Below are positions 24,064 to 35,900 of a DNA stretch of 64,000 bases, one piece after another. Every line of letters begins with the position of its first letter. Position 1 is the first letter of the stretch. Source of the DNA: Scolanthus callimorphus (lineage: Eukaryota > Cnidaria > Anthozoa > Actiniaria > Edwardsiidae); NCBI GenBank assembly GCA_033964015.1, contig CM066920.1, positions 7,159,912 to 7,223,911 on the forward strand. The letters run 5' to 3'. The notes beneath the pieces are model-generated. The model made no database searches. It was given only the letters and a program-made list of their open reading frames with translations, and was not told the origin of the DNA. The position numbers and the translations under genes were made by a program.

Positions 24064-25869
24064 ATGAATACTGAAAAGGATTTTTCACGATTTATGATAG
24101 TGATACAATGGATTCGCTTCCCCTGTATGGCGTATAAGTGTCCACTGACAAGCGGAATCTGGACGGCCATGAACAACAGCGGCCCGCACGATAAACCTGA
24201 AGATCCAAGCTCCACTACTGCGATGGATATGGTAGCCCTGTGGTTCTATATTGGTGTCATAATCATTAGTTTATTCGGCGCGCTTGGTAACGGTTGCGTG
24301 GTGTGGCTGATTACTACAAGGACATGTCTATGGAACACGACAAACCAATTCATCTTGTCTCTTGGTGTAGCAGACTGCCTTGTGAGCCTAGTAATCGCCC
24401 CTTCTCGCCTTGCGTGCCATGTATTGCCCTGTAACATGCCTCTTTTGGGCGTGTTCTTCGAACTTCTACTCTACTCTTCTGTCTTTAACCTCTGTGGCGT
24501 CACGATAGAGCGATATCTAAACATCGTACACCCTCTCAAGCACCTTCGCTACATGGCAAAACCGCGCGCGCTCTTCCTTATCGCGCTGTGCTGGTCGATA
24601 CCACTAGTGAACTTTCTGCTACATCTCTTTTGGGTATTCTCAGACTCACGGACCACTAAAGCCTCGATGTTTAAGAGCTTCACGGCAGTCGAAACCATTG
24701 TGATGGTGGGTTTGCCCTGTGTGGCATTGGTTACTTTGTATGCGAGAATTTTTATGGTCGCAAACGGACACTCGAAACGTACTGCGACTCAGCTTGGGAT
24801 AGTGCGTTTTAATGATTCAGTAGCCAGCGGAAACAGGACTAGCCTGGATGAGCTTATTCATGACAGTAATAAAGCTATCGACGGCCTGGAAGCGCAGAAA
24901 GCTGGGAGTAATAATAAAGGCATTGGACTACAGACGCCTCTAGAGGATATAACACAGTCGTGTAATATAGTCATTAAACAACTTCGTTTTGGTGTTGAAT
25001 CACCTGTTGCAAATGCAAACACGAAGACGGCAGGGAGATGTCAAGACAGGATAACTTCTATTAACGCCGAAAGGAGATCCATCAAATGGGACCAACACAC
25101 CTCCGCCTCCCGACAAGGCGACGAAGTATTCTCGGAAGGTATTTCGAGCAGCAAGTCCGAAATTATTAGCTCTAGAACTGTAAACAGCGAGAAATTGAAT
25201 GAGCAAGGAACCACATCGGCTGGAGCCTTGCGGAACGACCCCTCGATACGAGAAGCGAAAGGCGGAGCTGCTGCCAATAAAAGTGACAGACAACGCAAAA
25301 GGGGGTGCGTTGCAAACGGCTCTGCGATAGAAGAGTTCATACAAACCCTTGAAATAAATGAACACAAGGATTCAGAGCATGGTGAAACTGTGCGCGCAGA
25401 TGCGAGCGAAGGTCGAACAGGATGCTGCAAGACGCAGATCAAATCGCAATTTTCTTGTTTTTCTGATAGCGTGCCTCACAATCTCAGTCTTGACGACTCA
25501 AGGAGGAACACAAGAAATGTTGCTCTCACGAAAAACGGACTGGATTTGGTAACGGGGCGTGTGAAGCGCTGCAGCAGAGTAGAACGACTACGTCGGGCAT
25601 CTCCTCGTTCTGGTGTTTCCGCTATTGGCACCGTGATTGCAATATTTATCATCTGCTGGGGCGCATCCCTATATGCATCTTACTGTTTCTTCTTTAACGT
25701 GTGCAAGACATCGAGTACTTTGCGCAGGGTAACGCTGGTGTTATTGCTTATCAATAGTTGTGCCAATCCTGTGGTCTATGCACTCCTTAAGTATGATCTG
25801 CGCAGAGAATTTATTAAGCTGTTTAGGGGAGTCAAAAGAAAGGTATCACGTGACACAGGTTTCGACTGA
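24064..25869 (+). CDS. class A (rhodopsin-type) G protein-coupled receptor
   Basis: One intronless frame of 601 codons, or 566 if translation starts at the ATG at 24169, just before an NNS glycosylation site. Visible marks: TM1 about 57-83 (GNGC), TM2 about 95-115 (LGVAD), TM3 about 130-150 ending in ERY at 149-151, TM4 about 168-190 (CWSIP), TM5 about 210-232 (GLPC), a roughly 280-residue third intracellular loop, TM6 about 517-543 and TM7 about 554-577 with NPVVY. It should signal through a G protein at the plasma membrane. Odd points: TM6 reads CWGAS, without the usual proline after CW; the short loop between TM4 and TM5 has no cysteine, so the standard bridge to the TM3 cysteine cannot form. 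The ligand is unknown. Layout resembles amine or orphan receptors, not peptide families I can name. Confidence 0.88.
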   Translation: MNTEKDFSRFMIVIQWIRFPCMAYKCPLTSGIWTAMNNSGPHDKPEDPSSTTAMDMVALWFYIGVIIISLFGALGNGCVVWLITTRTCLWNTTNQFILSLGVADCLVSLVIAPSRLACHVLPCNMPLLGVFFELLLYSSVFNLCGVTIERYLNIVHPLKHLRYMAKPRALFLIALCWSIPLVNFLLHLFWVFSDSRTTKASMFKSFTAVETIVMVGLPCVALVTLYARIFMVANGHSKRTATQLGIVRFNDSVASGNRTSLDELIHDSNKAIDGLEAQKAGSNNKGIGLQTPLEDITQSCNIVIKQLRFGVESPVANANTKTAGRCQDRITSINAERRSIKWDQHTSASRQGDEVFSEGISSSKSEIISSRTVNSEKLNEQGTTSAGALRNDPSIREAKGGAAANKSDRQRKRGCVANGSAIEEFIQTLEINEHKDSEHGETVRADASEGRTGCCKTQIKSQFSCFSDSVPHNLSLDDSRRNTRNVALTKNGLDLVTGRVKRCSRVERLRRASPRSGVSAIGTVIAIFIICWGASLYASYCFFFNVCKTSSTLRRVTLVLLLINSCANPVVYALLKYDLRREFIKLFRGVKRKVSRDTGFD

Positions 25870-25950
25870 CACATCAAATTATAATAGTAATTCAGTTTAT
25901 GTTCTTGGGCTTAAATAGATTTTCGGCCCTTCTCAGGACTGCGCTTGGGC

Positions 25951-26305
25951 TAAAGGCCCGGTAATACTTGCAATTTGTTGTCGCGCGAGTCGCGGCGATT
26001 TTTCTCGCACGTTCGCGTCAACTCAAAATCACTAATGTAGACTAGGTGCAACTGGGCGCGATCTGCCGCGATTTTTTGTTTTTCTGGTAGCGTGCCTCAC
26101 AATCTCAGTCTTGAAGACTTTTTTGTTGGCTGATGTCGCGTAGATTTCAAACAGGTTGGAAACTCTTTGCAACTTGATGCAATTTGAAGAAAAGAGAGCA
26201 CAGAACTCGCACCGGATTTGCATCTCGTTTACACAAGAGAGTTGGAATGCAACTCGTGCGAGAAAAATCGCGACAAATGCAACTAAAATGTAAACCGGCC
26301 CTTAC
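25951..26305. mobile_element. MITE, GTTTACA / GCGATTTTTCTCGCAC family, copy 1
   Basis: The left end has AAGGCCCGGTAATACTTGCA and GGCGATTTTTCTCGCAC; the right end is the inverted form ending TGTAAACCGGCCCTTA. The interior holds AAGAAAAGAGAGCACAGAA. A second copy lies at 49955-50211. Located just after the GPCR. Confidence 0.7.
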
Positions 26306-26799
26306 ACGGTGTTCAGCTTTTAGCGCAACAATGTCGCAAGAAAGTTGTTGTCAAAAACTGTCCCTTGTAACAGCCCCCTTAGGTATCTAGCTAAGTCTGG
26401 ACGTAACCTATGGCAGGCTAGAAAGTGTTAAAACTCTTCAGGTTTACCGTAAAGAAACAACTCTATAAGCGATAAACATTTCAGTTTTACTGACAAAATA
26501 TTCTTGTCATCAAAATATAAGAGTAAATTCTAGTAATTTTTTAAAACAAATTATCTCTAATAGTTTCTCTCATGTCCTGAAGTTCAAATTAATTGTGTAT
26601 CTTATACAACCTTGTTCCTTTTACATTTGATTCGATTCTGAAGTCTGTAGTCTTATTCAACTTCATTCAACATCTTTAATCACCCATGCTGAACGATGTC
26701 AATGGGAGTGCGAAGCCAATTCAACTTTGTTGAATGTTGTTGAACTATGATGTAATTGGCAGATAACTTATTCAAAAAGTTGAATTTGCATTGCTTTGC

Positions 26800-26957
26800 T
26801 GATATGTTTTCCCACTTCAAATCATGTGGCATTCCCCATGAGTATTCTCTCTTTTTTTTCATCTGCTATGCACAGAAGGAAATATATAATTTTACATGGA
26901 AGCATCCGAAACAAAGAAAGAATGAATGACGTGTGATCTGAAATGGGAAAACATTAT
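26800..26957. mobile_element. MITE, TTTTCCCACTTCAGATCA family, copy 2
   Basis: Ends ATGTTTTCCCACTTCAAATC and GATCTGAAATGGGAAAACAT are inverted repeats, matching the copy at 10790-10945. Confidence 0.65.
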
Positions 26958-27101
26958 GCCGAAGCAGAATATTAGTGGTTTGGCGCCCCCATTCAACAAA
27001 CGTTGAATCAATTTGGCCCCAGCATTAGTATAAAATGCAAAAGCATAGATTTTTAATTCTCAGTACTTTGTTACAGCAGGCTGATTACTCAAAAGTCGGT
27101 A

Positions 27102-29496
27102 TCACCTCTGATGGTCTAAATGAACAAATTCTCTTGGATTGTCATCTTCTTGGCAGATTGCAGCAAGGAGTACAGACATAGGAGTTGGTCTTTCCTTGAA
27201 CAGTTCTGAGACATTTGCAAACTTGTTCTTGAGGTTTCTCTTGCGACAAGCCGCATGAAGAAACACAACTGAAATTAAATTAGTTACCAAGGATTTAAGA
27301 TATTGACAACATGTAACAACCTTAATAATTAATAATAATATCGTTTTTACAATAACTTAGTATAAACAGGCTGTTACAGTCTTGGGACTTTGAAAGGATT
27401 TTGAAACCAGAAGATTTTGGATCTCAGAAGATGGAATTCCAGATAAAAAAATATGCCGAAACAGGCGTAAAATGCCTAAAAATTTTCCTTTTACGCCTAA
27501 CTTTTTAGACTTAGGCGTACATTAATGACAATGTTTTCAGTTTCTACAGTGTTCCCTAGTTGATTTATGCCTAGATTTTTGATGAATTACACCTATAATG
27601 TTGGTACAAGGCATAACATTCCAACTTTGATTGTTTCTTAATTTCGAGACCTGATATTACATACCAGATGCAGGCATGGTGACACCCCAGATGAACACGA
27701 GAATTGATCCCATCATGTACAGCAACAACATCACCAACCAACCATAGCAACAGGGACAAGATTATTGGAAGCCTGACCCTTGCTACCAAGCATGTCCTTG
27801 TTTTGAGAATTTTTGCATACAGTACCAATGCTGCCACCAGTGATACAGCACCAATAATGAGATCCTTGGGGTAAAGAGTTCTGAAAAATAAAATAATATT
27901 GTATTTCTCCTGCATTACATCTTTGTTAGTTTCTTATACATTTGTTGCATTTCTTACGAAATCTAAGGATTTCTTATCTGGGGGTTGAAAGCTATGGGCC
28001 ATTCCATTTTTTACCTGCACCTCCCCTACAGAAGAGTTTTTCCAAGGGGGTCAAACCAAAAAAGGCCCTTCCATTGGTTCTTCTGAGGGGGTAGAGCAAT
28101 AATTTCTGAGGGGGTTACTAAAGTAAATGACCTCCTCCGTATAGGGAGGGAGGGAGGAGGCGGGGGGGGAGTTATGAAGATCTGTCAATGGCTAACACAA
28201 TACGTTCAACTATGCGATGTGGCGAAGTACTGCCTTATGTTTTTTTTTCAAGTTACACCAATAGTGTGTGTTGCCTGTAGGAATTCAAGTGCATTCTCAT
28301 GTGAATTCGCATCAGCAAACCTTTCTGGTTTTTCACTCCATTCAAAAACTGACTTCTGCAACTGCGCACTAAGAATGAAGTAACTCCCATACCAAATGAA
28401 CACATTTGTAACTCTAATAGTTAGGCCATGGTAATGAAAGTCATAGATTTGCATCTGGACATTTTTTTAAAACACATGCGGCCATTTTTCATTATTCATT
28501 ATTTTCCTTTAAAGGCTCTTTTAGTCCTTTCAGATAGTCCTAGATGAACTAAGATGCTCAAGAAAATTATTATTAAATATGTACCATACACAGATATTTA
28601 ATATTATTATTAAATATTTAATATTATTATTAAATATGTACCATACACAGAAGCATGCTGTGATTCACACAAAGACTTCAGCAAAAAACTATTTAACAAA
28701 TAACCTCTGATTTTCCGGTGGTATGTCCTCTTATAAACCACAGAATGATGTCACGAAGTATAGTCAAAATGTTGTGGACTCATGAGGCCTTTTCCAGATG
28801 CTCACGTGGTGTGCAACGCCTTCATTCTCTCATCTACCAGAGCTCCCCATCATAATGGTAACCCACTACATGATGTTTTTATCGTTTTTTAATCATAGTT
28901 TTGAAAGGCGTACATACAAAATTGATTTTTTTCTTCAATTAAACTTTTTTCACAAAATAATGATTTTTAATAAAATAATGAAATTTTTAAGCGGTAGCCC
29001 TTAAGACATGCGGGCGGTGGACGCAAATCTATGACTTTCATCTTACCTTGGCCTCAGCCTAGTTAGGTGTGATAAACATTTAGTCCAATAATACAACGAA
29101 GAGTGGCATTAAAATCATGGGGAGACCACTATACAATATTGCTATTAATGGTACACAATCTACACAAACAGAAGCTCTGAACATGACAATAAAATCATAT
29201 TAAGAACTGACAAATTAAATAAAGTGGAAATCAATGAATGAGAAAATGAAATGACAAAAATACTTAAGTACAAACTTAACTTAACTTAACTTTAGTCTTA
29301 TTAAGTAATTTACTTACCCAACAATAAGAAATATGGCGATGGCGCATAAGAAGTAGTTTGTCTGATAATAAATGAGATTATTGATGACTCTATTGGTCAT
29401 TCTTTCAGGATCATTCAAAGTGGGGGTTGTAAACTCGGCATCCGTCAAAAAATCTTGTAGAGAACGAAAAGGAGGAAAATCTATCCCGGCCGCCAT
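27102..29496 (-). CDS. ARL6IP5: PRA1 family protein 3 (ARL6IP5/JWA homologue)
   Basis: A membrane protein of the ER that in animals modulates vesicle traffic and glutamate transporter exit. Exons: 29496-29318, 27880-27665, 27268-27102. The N-terminus has PLRSLQDFL-like and NLIYYQTNYF motifs typical of the family, then four hydrophobic segments, and the C-terminus has LHAACRKRNLKNKF and RPTPM as in human ARL6IP5. Predicted length is 187 aa, against 188 in human. Exon 2 reads in three frames in this sequence: the family alignment and the splice phases (2 in, 1 out) both need two extra bases, one in the A run near 27810 and one in the T pair near 27745. Restored only in number, not in identity, the model is consistent. 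The start codon lies in a YY1-like AAAATGGCGGCC context. Confidence 0.85.
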
Positions 29497-29502
29497 TTTG
29501 TT
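29486..29502 (-). promoter_or_regulatory. YY1-like motif over the ARL6IP5 start codon
   Basis: On the minus strand the sequence is ACAAAATGGCGGCCGGG. It combines a good translation-start context with the YY1 core. A dual promoter and initiation role is known for short 5' UTR genes; here it is inferred from sequence. Confidence 0.45.
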
Positions 29503-29578
29503 TTGTTATGTGGCATGGGTAGCTCCGCTGTTCGTATCAAATGCAGGCTCACGAAGATCTTGTAACGAAAAAATAAAT

Positions 29579-29710
29579 GAGTTTTATTTTCGAGTGGCAA
29601 GAACAATATTTTACAAATGAGCGCAGCGAATGAGTAAAATATTGTTTTTGACACGAGAAAATAAAACTCATATCTTCAAGCCACCGTGTAATTTTGTTTT
29701 TATTATATAG
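29579..29710. mobile_element. palindromic element, copy 1 (left end truncated)
   Basis: It contains GTGGCAAGAACAATATTTTAC followed, after a short loop, by GTAAAATATTGTTTTTGACACG and ends CAAGCCACCGTGTAATTTTG. A complete copy is at 35563-35717. This copy lies immediately upstream of ARL6IP5. Confidence 0.65.
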
Positions 29711-29713
29711 GTA

Positions 29714-30969
29714 TTAAGGACGGTGCCCACAAAAACAGTAATTTTTTTCGCACTTCATGACTATGTGGTAATGAAAGGTAATGTGAAAGGCTATCTATTT
29801 CCGATAAAAAAAGTAGGGTACCCACGCAAGTTGTCGAGATAACCCATCCCCAACACCCTGAAAAAGCAGAATTAGCGTTTTTTTAGAAATTACGAAAAAA
29901 ATGAAATTTTACTTGATAGTTTTATTTCAATTCTACTTTCGCTCGTAAAAGCAGTAGCTGTTATTACATTTGTTGGATTCCATAACAAATATTTGTCAAT
30001 TTCGGCTTTTAAAGGTATTTTAGGGGGTAAAATTTCTACAAAAGGCCCCAAATTCACCCTGACACCCGCTACTTTATGCGTTAAAAAAACAGCCACAGCA
30101 TATTTTTCGCACGTTAAAAATTTGCAAATACGCTGCAGAGGATATATATTTTCGAATGGTGTAAAAAAATATAGGGGTAGCCACGCAATTTTCAGAAATA
30201 GCGTGCCTTTTAACAGCAAGTAGAATGGTAAAGTGACAAATCTGCGCACCCCTCCCCTGTGAGTAGAAATTGACATTCAAAATGGCGACTCTTTAAGCAA
30301 GAGGGGAAAAGTGGAAAAATAAAGGTAACTACGTGGTGCATTGACTTAAATAATTTAATATTGAATTTAGATAAAGTTGTAGTATATTTGATTCCAAAAT
30401 TAATGACTAGCAGGTCGAGATTATTGAAAATAGCAAGGCGAACTTACGAAAAGCCGGGTTTTTTAAACGATAACAACGACATTTTTTCATTTACAAAGCG
30501 AGTCTTGGACAAACATCATTGAAATGAAACTGCATCTACGCTTTATAGCTTTAAGTGTAAATATACAATAAGTTTTCTGATTCATTTGCTGTTTTTTTGG
30601 CAAAATATTTGCGTTAAGATATCTAGATTTTTAGGTATCAAAACTACGGCTACTGTGACTCAGAGAAAAATCCCGATATTTTTACTAAATGTTAACTTTT
30701 GTAGGTTATTTTCCCAAGAAATTTTCAACTGAAGGTTATTTACAGAGGAAAACAAAGAAAAAAAGAAGAAAAAAGGGGAAAAAGAAAAAAAAAATCGACG
30801 GCCTCGAGTAAGTTCTGAACCCGGAGTACTTGCAGTCCGTCTAGCGCCTTATCCAACTGCGCCATCGAGCCTGATCTGAAATGTGAATGATTAAAATGCT
30901 ACATATACAGAAACCCGCATAGAATGCGCGAGCAGGATGCGCAGTAACATTAGTAGGCACCGTCCTTAA
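29714..30969. mobile_element. non-autonomous transposon bounded by TTAA
   Basis: The ends read TTAAGGACGGTGCCCAC and, inverted, GTAGGCACCGTCCTTAA, giving about 13-17 bp inverted repeats with TTAA at both borders. TTAA target sites are the mark of piggyBac-type transposition, though the terminal bases are not the usual piggyBac ones. The 1.26-kb interior has no convincing gene. It contains a tRNA-like sequence at 30797-30872. Confidence 0.7.
30797..30872 (-). tRNA. degenerate tRNA-like sequence inside the TTAA element
   Basis: On the minus strand it starts GGCTCGATGGCGCAGTTGG, with a good box A, and has box B-like GGGTTCAGAACT. The T stem is broken, so it cannot be a functional tRNA. T-rich sequence follows on the same strand. 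It is probably a tRNA-derived SINE head. Confidence 0.4.
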
Positions 30970-32000
30970 TTCAGTGCCTAGAAAAAAATTCAGTAGGCAA
31001 GCCTGAAATCTTGGGTAACCTGTGCTTTGGTTAACCTCGTTTTCATGTTAAGCGCGCTAAAACGAAACGGAGCCACGAGGACGAACAAATAATGTATTTG
31101 ACAGGTTTTTTGTACCAGTCACGGGATTTATTGCAACCTAAGAAGTTCTTTCATTGGCCACAACATGAGCCTGTAACTTTTACAAAAACCAATGAAATTC
31201 GCTGTTGTTTGGAACGAACGACCTTTGGCTTTGGTGCTCAGAAGGTCTTCGAAGTCCTGTGAGCTTTTTGTGTTCTTTGAGCAATTCCTTCCTGCATTTA
31301 GGAGGATTTTATGATGGAAAGCAGTGAGAGTGAGTAATAATTTACCAATATGGATGTTATTGCTGGTCAAGGATAATTCAAGCCAGTGGTTTTGTCCGTT
31401 CTAAAGTCAGAAAAGTTGCCTTGATTCAATGATTCAAACGAGAAGAAAGACACCAATATGACTTAAAGGGGCACTCGCACGCTTAATATTGGTCCACCGT
31501 GGACATAAAATAAGCAAAATTGTAGCCATAAAAACATATGTACAATTAGTAGTAATCAAAATAATCCTCCACATTAATAGAAAAACCTTTCAAGTCTTTT
31601 TTTTAAATTGTTTATTCTAGGTGGTTTTGACCTGCTATCGAAACTCTAGGTTGTTTTGACCTGCTATCGAGCGGATAGAATTGGATTGTGATTTCAGCTA
31701 TTTTCGTGTCAGAGGTGGCCAGCAAGCATGCGAGAGCCCCTTTAAGCTCAAGTTTAATATTCTCAAGAGAACAAATTCATTGGTGAATGCAAAGTTAATC
31801 GAGCTGGTTGGTTTAAAGAAAGCTCTTATTTAAGTTTTCAAATTCTGTGAACAGTTCTGAAACTTTTTAAAGAGTTTTTGAAAAAGAAAAGAAAATATTT
31901 TTGTAAAATATCTGCCAGTATTATATGAAAAAACATCTAACAAATATATTTGATTTTATACAACTGTGATGTCATTTTACCATATGGTATGTAGAGGTAA

Positions 32001-32391
32001 TGCACTGGTCAGTGGAAAGCCCCGCACCCCCCTACCCGGGGCATAGCGGGGGTTTAATTCAGTGTTTGATTGCTTAAGAAGCCACGGTATGCAGGGAATT
32101 AGTGGTTTTTAGATCGTGGTTGCTGCTACAGCCTTGACTTTAGGTGGGGTTGGGCCGCGATTTGCCGACTTTCCTATTGATATTGTGGCACACATATTCC
32201 ACACAGCGTTTTATTGATGTTTCTTAGTGGCGTGTACAATGCAAAGAAATTGGCGGCCTTGGGACGGGGAGATACAAGTCTAGATTAGACATGGAAACAT
32301 GCCTCACATTGCGGGGCATTAGCAGACTCGGAAATTAATGTCCCGCCATTCCCCGGGTAGGGGGGTGTGGGGCTTTCCACTGAGTAGTGCA
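32001..32391. mobile_element. TIR element, CAGTGGAAAGCCCC family
   Basis: The left end TGCACTGGTCAGTGGAAAGC continues into GCACCCCCCTACCCGGGG and pairs with the right end over about 40 bp. The 310-bp middle is non-coding. The TIR start (CAGTGG) is hAT-like, but I see no 8-bp duplication at the borders. Confidence 0.7.
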
Positions 32392-32984
32392 TAATCACAT
32401 TGGGGCGAGTGCAATTTGGGATTAATTTCAGGATTTGGAAAAACTTGAAAACACAAGTGTAATTAATCCCAAATTTACAAGAAACCCATCATGTGATTAC
32501 ATGTTTATGATATAGAAGGGCAAAATTCAGTGCGCGTGTTAACTGCAAAGCCAAAAAGATTGAAGAAACACTGTCAATCAAATTGAACCAATCTGAAGGC
32601 ATTTTTATTCATTCGTTCATCAGAATTTTACCATTGTTGACAGCTTTGAACAAACACAAATGCCTCACACATGAACTTCCAGAATTAGAAAAGAAAAAAG
32701 AAACCTTCCAGCGTCCAATCGCAGCCAAGTAATTTTGACCTCAATTAAGAAAAAATGCCCTCGACCTTAGCCAATCAGCAATGAGTAATTTTACCCTGTA
32801 TTTATTATAAATTGAGTAAGTGCAGATATGCAGCTGTATTACACAGCTGAACCGTACACTGTAGCAAAGCAGTTATGAACCAGTGTTGTGTTCGTATTTG
32901 AATGGTTCCTGTTCATGTGCTAGTCAAAACATTGTGTGTTTTCAGTATCTGAGGTTGTCTTTCTTATGTTTGTTGTAATTACAG

Positions 32985-35900
32985 AACACACAAATGATCG
33001 TAAAGATCTTGCTGACCAGCTTTCGAAATTGGTAAGACAAGCATAATATGTGTACAATGTAGACAGGCTTATAAAACATTTATATACCGTGTCAAAAAGG
33101 CCCCTAATGAATTCAGCTTTGGTCCTCAGGTGCCATTGTTTTGCTTGTCACTCATGCAGTGTGTTCTTTGAAGGACTGCAGTGAATTCTTTGAAGGACTT
33201 GCACATAAATGTGCTGGTCATTTATATAATGATGTGTTCCATTGTATACAGAAATGTTTATTCTCACTTTCTCCTTGTTAATATACAGGAAGTATCTGGT
33301 GAGTCAAGAGACTGGCCTGCAAAAATAAGGTGAATAAGGGAGGGGGGATGGATATTTTCTGGGACCATACAATAAGTGATTTTGGCAGGCAGGTTACATA
33401 CCACATGGAAATAGGGCACTGATTCCCACAAACTGGAATTTACTATCTTAATGATATATTATTCCTGTTGAATTGGATGACAGACAGACAGATTTATTGG
33501 CACCATGATGTTTTTTTACTGGTTCATTTTCTGTAAGAAAAGTGTGAACCTAACATGAATCTTTATACTTTTCAGGACAGGTTTAGTCTATGATGAGCGT
33601 ATGAAAAGGCATGTGAACATTTGGGACAAGTAAGTTCAGTGATGCACTCCGTGAAATGAATTTTCTAAATAGTCCACTTTCAAATTCTCTACTCTGCTGC
33701 TGAAAAGCATAAATACAGTGGGAGCCTCAATTTGAAGTAGCAAAAGTTGTGAATACAGACGAGAAACTGATAAAGCTTGAATGGAGACAATAGACAAAAC
33801 ATTTTGGACTTGTTGGTATTCACAACTTTCAGGTTCCAATCGAGGCTCCCCTGTATTTATGCGCCTTTGATGCCTATTCAGCAGTAGATTAGAGAATACG
33901 AAACTGGACTATTGCCTCTAGAAAGCATTTTATGACCTCAGCATTGGTATCTAGATAAAACATGGCACTAGCTTTTTTTAACTTTATTTAGAAATCACTC
34001 AGAAGTCCCAGAACGAATAGGAAGACCTTATGAGAAGTTGAAAGAATATGGACTATTGGAAAGATGTCATAGAATCCCAGTAAGTCAAACTCAACAAAGT
34101 TTGATAGATATGCACTCTTCACTGACAAAATCAGATGTTGAAGTAAGCAGGGCCTGACACTGCAACAATAAAATGTGTGGGCTTGGTGACCAACATTTTA
34201 AAGCTAGTCCCCAAATGGCACCCCACCTTTCTGAGTTCAGCTGAGATCCACATTAGTGTGGCTACTAATTAATCTTTTCATTTTTGAGACTAATTTTTTT
34301 AATTAGTCGCCAATTGTGCCTAGCGAAAAAAGTTAATGTTGGGCCCTGGTAATTGTTGTGTTTTGAAAACATTATTGCAGATTAAAGACCATCCATTACT
34401 TATTCCCAGAAACAATGACTAATTCGATCCTGCGAAACCTTTTTTACCTTCCAGTCACAGCATGCCACCGTGGAGGAATTGCTTTGCTTACACAGGTAAG
34501 AAGAAGATTAGAAGCTGCGCTTTATACATTCATAGTGTGAAGAACATTATTTTGTTCGTGTCTGGTGCACAATTAATGTTGAAAACTAGAGGTGGATGAG
34601 CACCAATAATTCTTTGGCTGGAAAATCCTGCAGGTTTTTTTTTTTTGAAAAATTGAAAATTATCTATAATCCATTGAAAGTTTTTGAGATATGAGCGTTC
34701 TGTTTAATAAAGTTAAACCACAATGGACTCACCCTGTCCTCCTTTGTTTGTTTGTTCATTTTAACTTTGTTTCTTAGTTTGTTTACTGGTTTGTTTGTTG
34801 ATGTTTGTTTGATGTTGTTTGATGCTTGTTTCTTTGTATGTTCACTGTTTACCTTTTCATGTTCAGTCAGGAGCATATCGATAAAATGAAAAGCACACAA
34901 GACTTGAAAATGCGGGAGTTGTTTCACCTGGGGGAGGAATATGACTCTGTCTATATGAGCCAGGTGAGAGTAGTGATGTAATGCTACTTATTTTTTATGA
35001 TCACAAAGTGAGAGGCATGTCCAGGAAATGAGGGCAACTGTGGCAATGAATGTTGCTGAGCTTGAAATAAAAGGTAAAAAGGATTGCATAGAAGGGGAAG
35101 AAGAGGCACCTTATTATAGCAAGGTGAGATGCTATAATAATATTGATCACTAAATTATTGCAGTTATCCCCATCCTTGTTTTAAGCATTAATTATACATG
35201 TATTATTGTCTACTGCAGGCGTGTAGCAATTATGGTGCTGACACCACCATCATCCAGCATCATTTATACTAATGATTATAAAACTATAATGTTTATGATA
35301 TTGTTATTGTTTATTATCATTATTAACATTGGAATCATCAGTATCATATCTTTTAAAGAAAATATAAATTATATTATTATTATGCAACTGTGACATAATT
35401 GTACCATATAAGGTCAAAATCGAGTGCTGATACAAATATATATTTTACTTCTTCTTGCATTTTTCCTCGATTCTGCAGGGCTTAGAAAATTATGTCCTCA
35501 ACTCATAAAATATCTGCCCATATTACATAAAAAACATCTAAAACATATAATATAGAGATGATATTACACGGTGGCGTGAAGATACGAGTTATATTTTCAA
35601 GTGGCAAGAACAATATTTTACAAATGAGCGCAGCAAATGAGTAAAATATTGTTTTTGACACGAGAAAATAAAACTCATATCTTCAAGCCACCGTGTAATT
35701 TTCTTTTTATTATATAGACAAACCAGAATTTTTTTTCCAAATTGATTTCCAAGCACTTTTGTTTTGACCGATATCCTCACTACCAACGAGGATATGGAAA
35801 ATATGTCACTCAGGTCCCAGATGTAGCTTCGTATGAGGTCTACGAGTGGCGTATTTCCAGTAAAACACTCGTGTCTATATATTAAGTATTTATGTTTGTT

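Noticed and set aside
25000..25442. Minus-strand frames of 121 and 133 codons
   Set aside because: They lie wholly inside the loop-coding part of the GPCR on the other strand.
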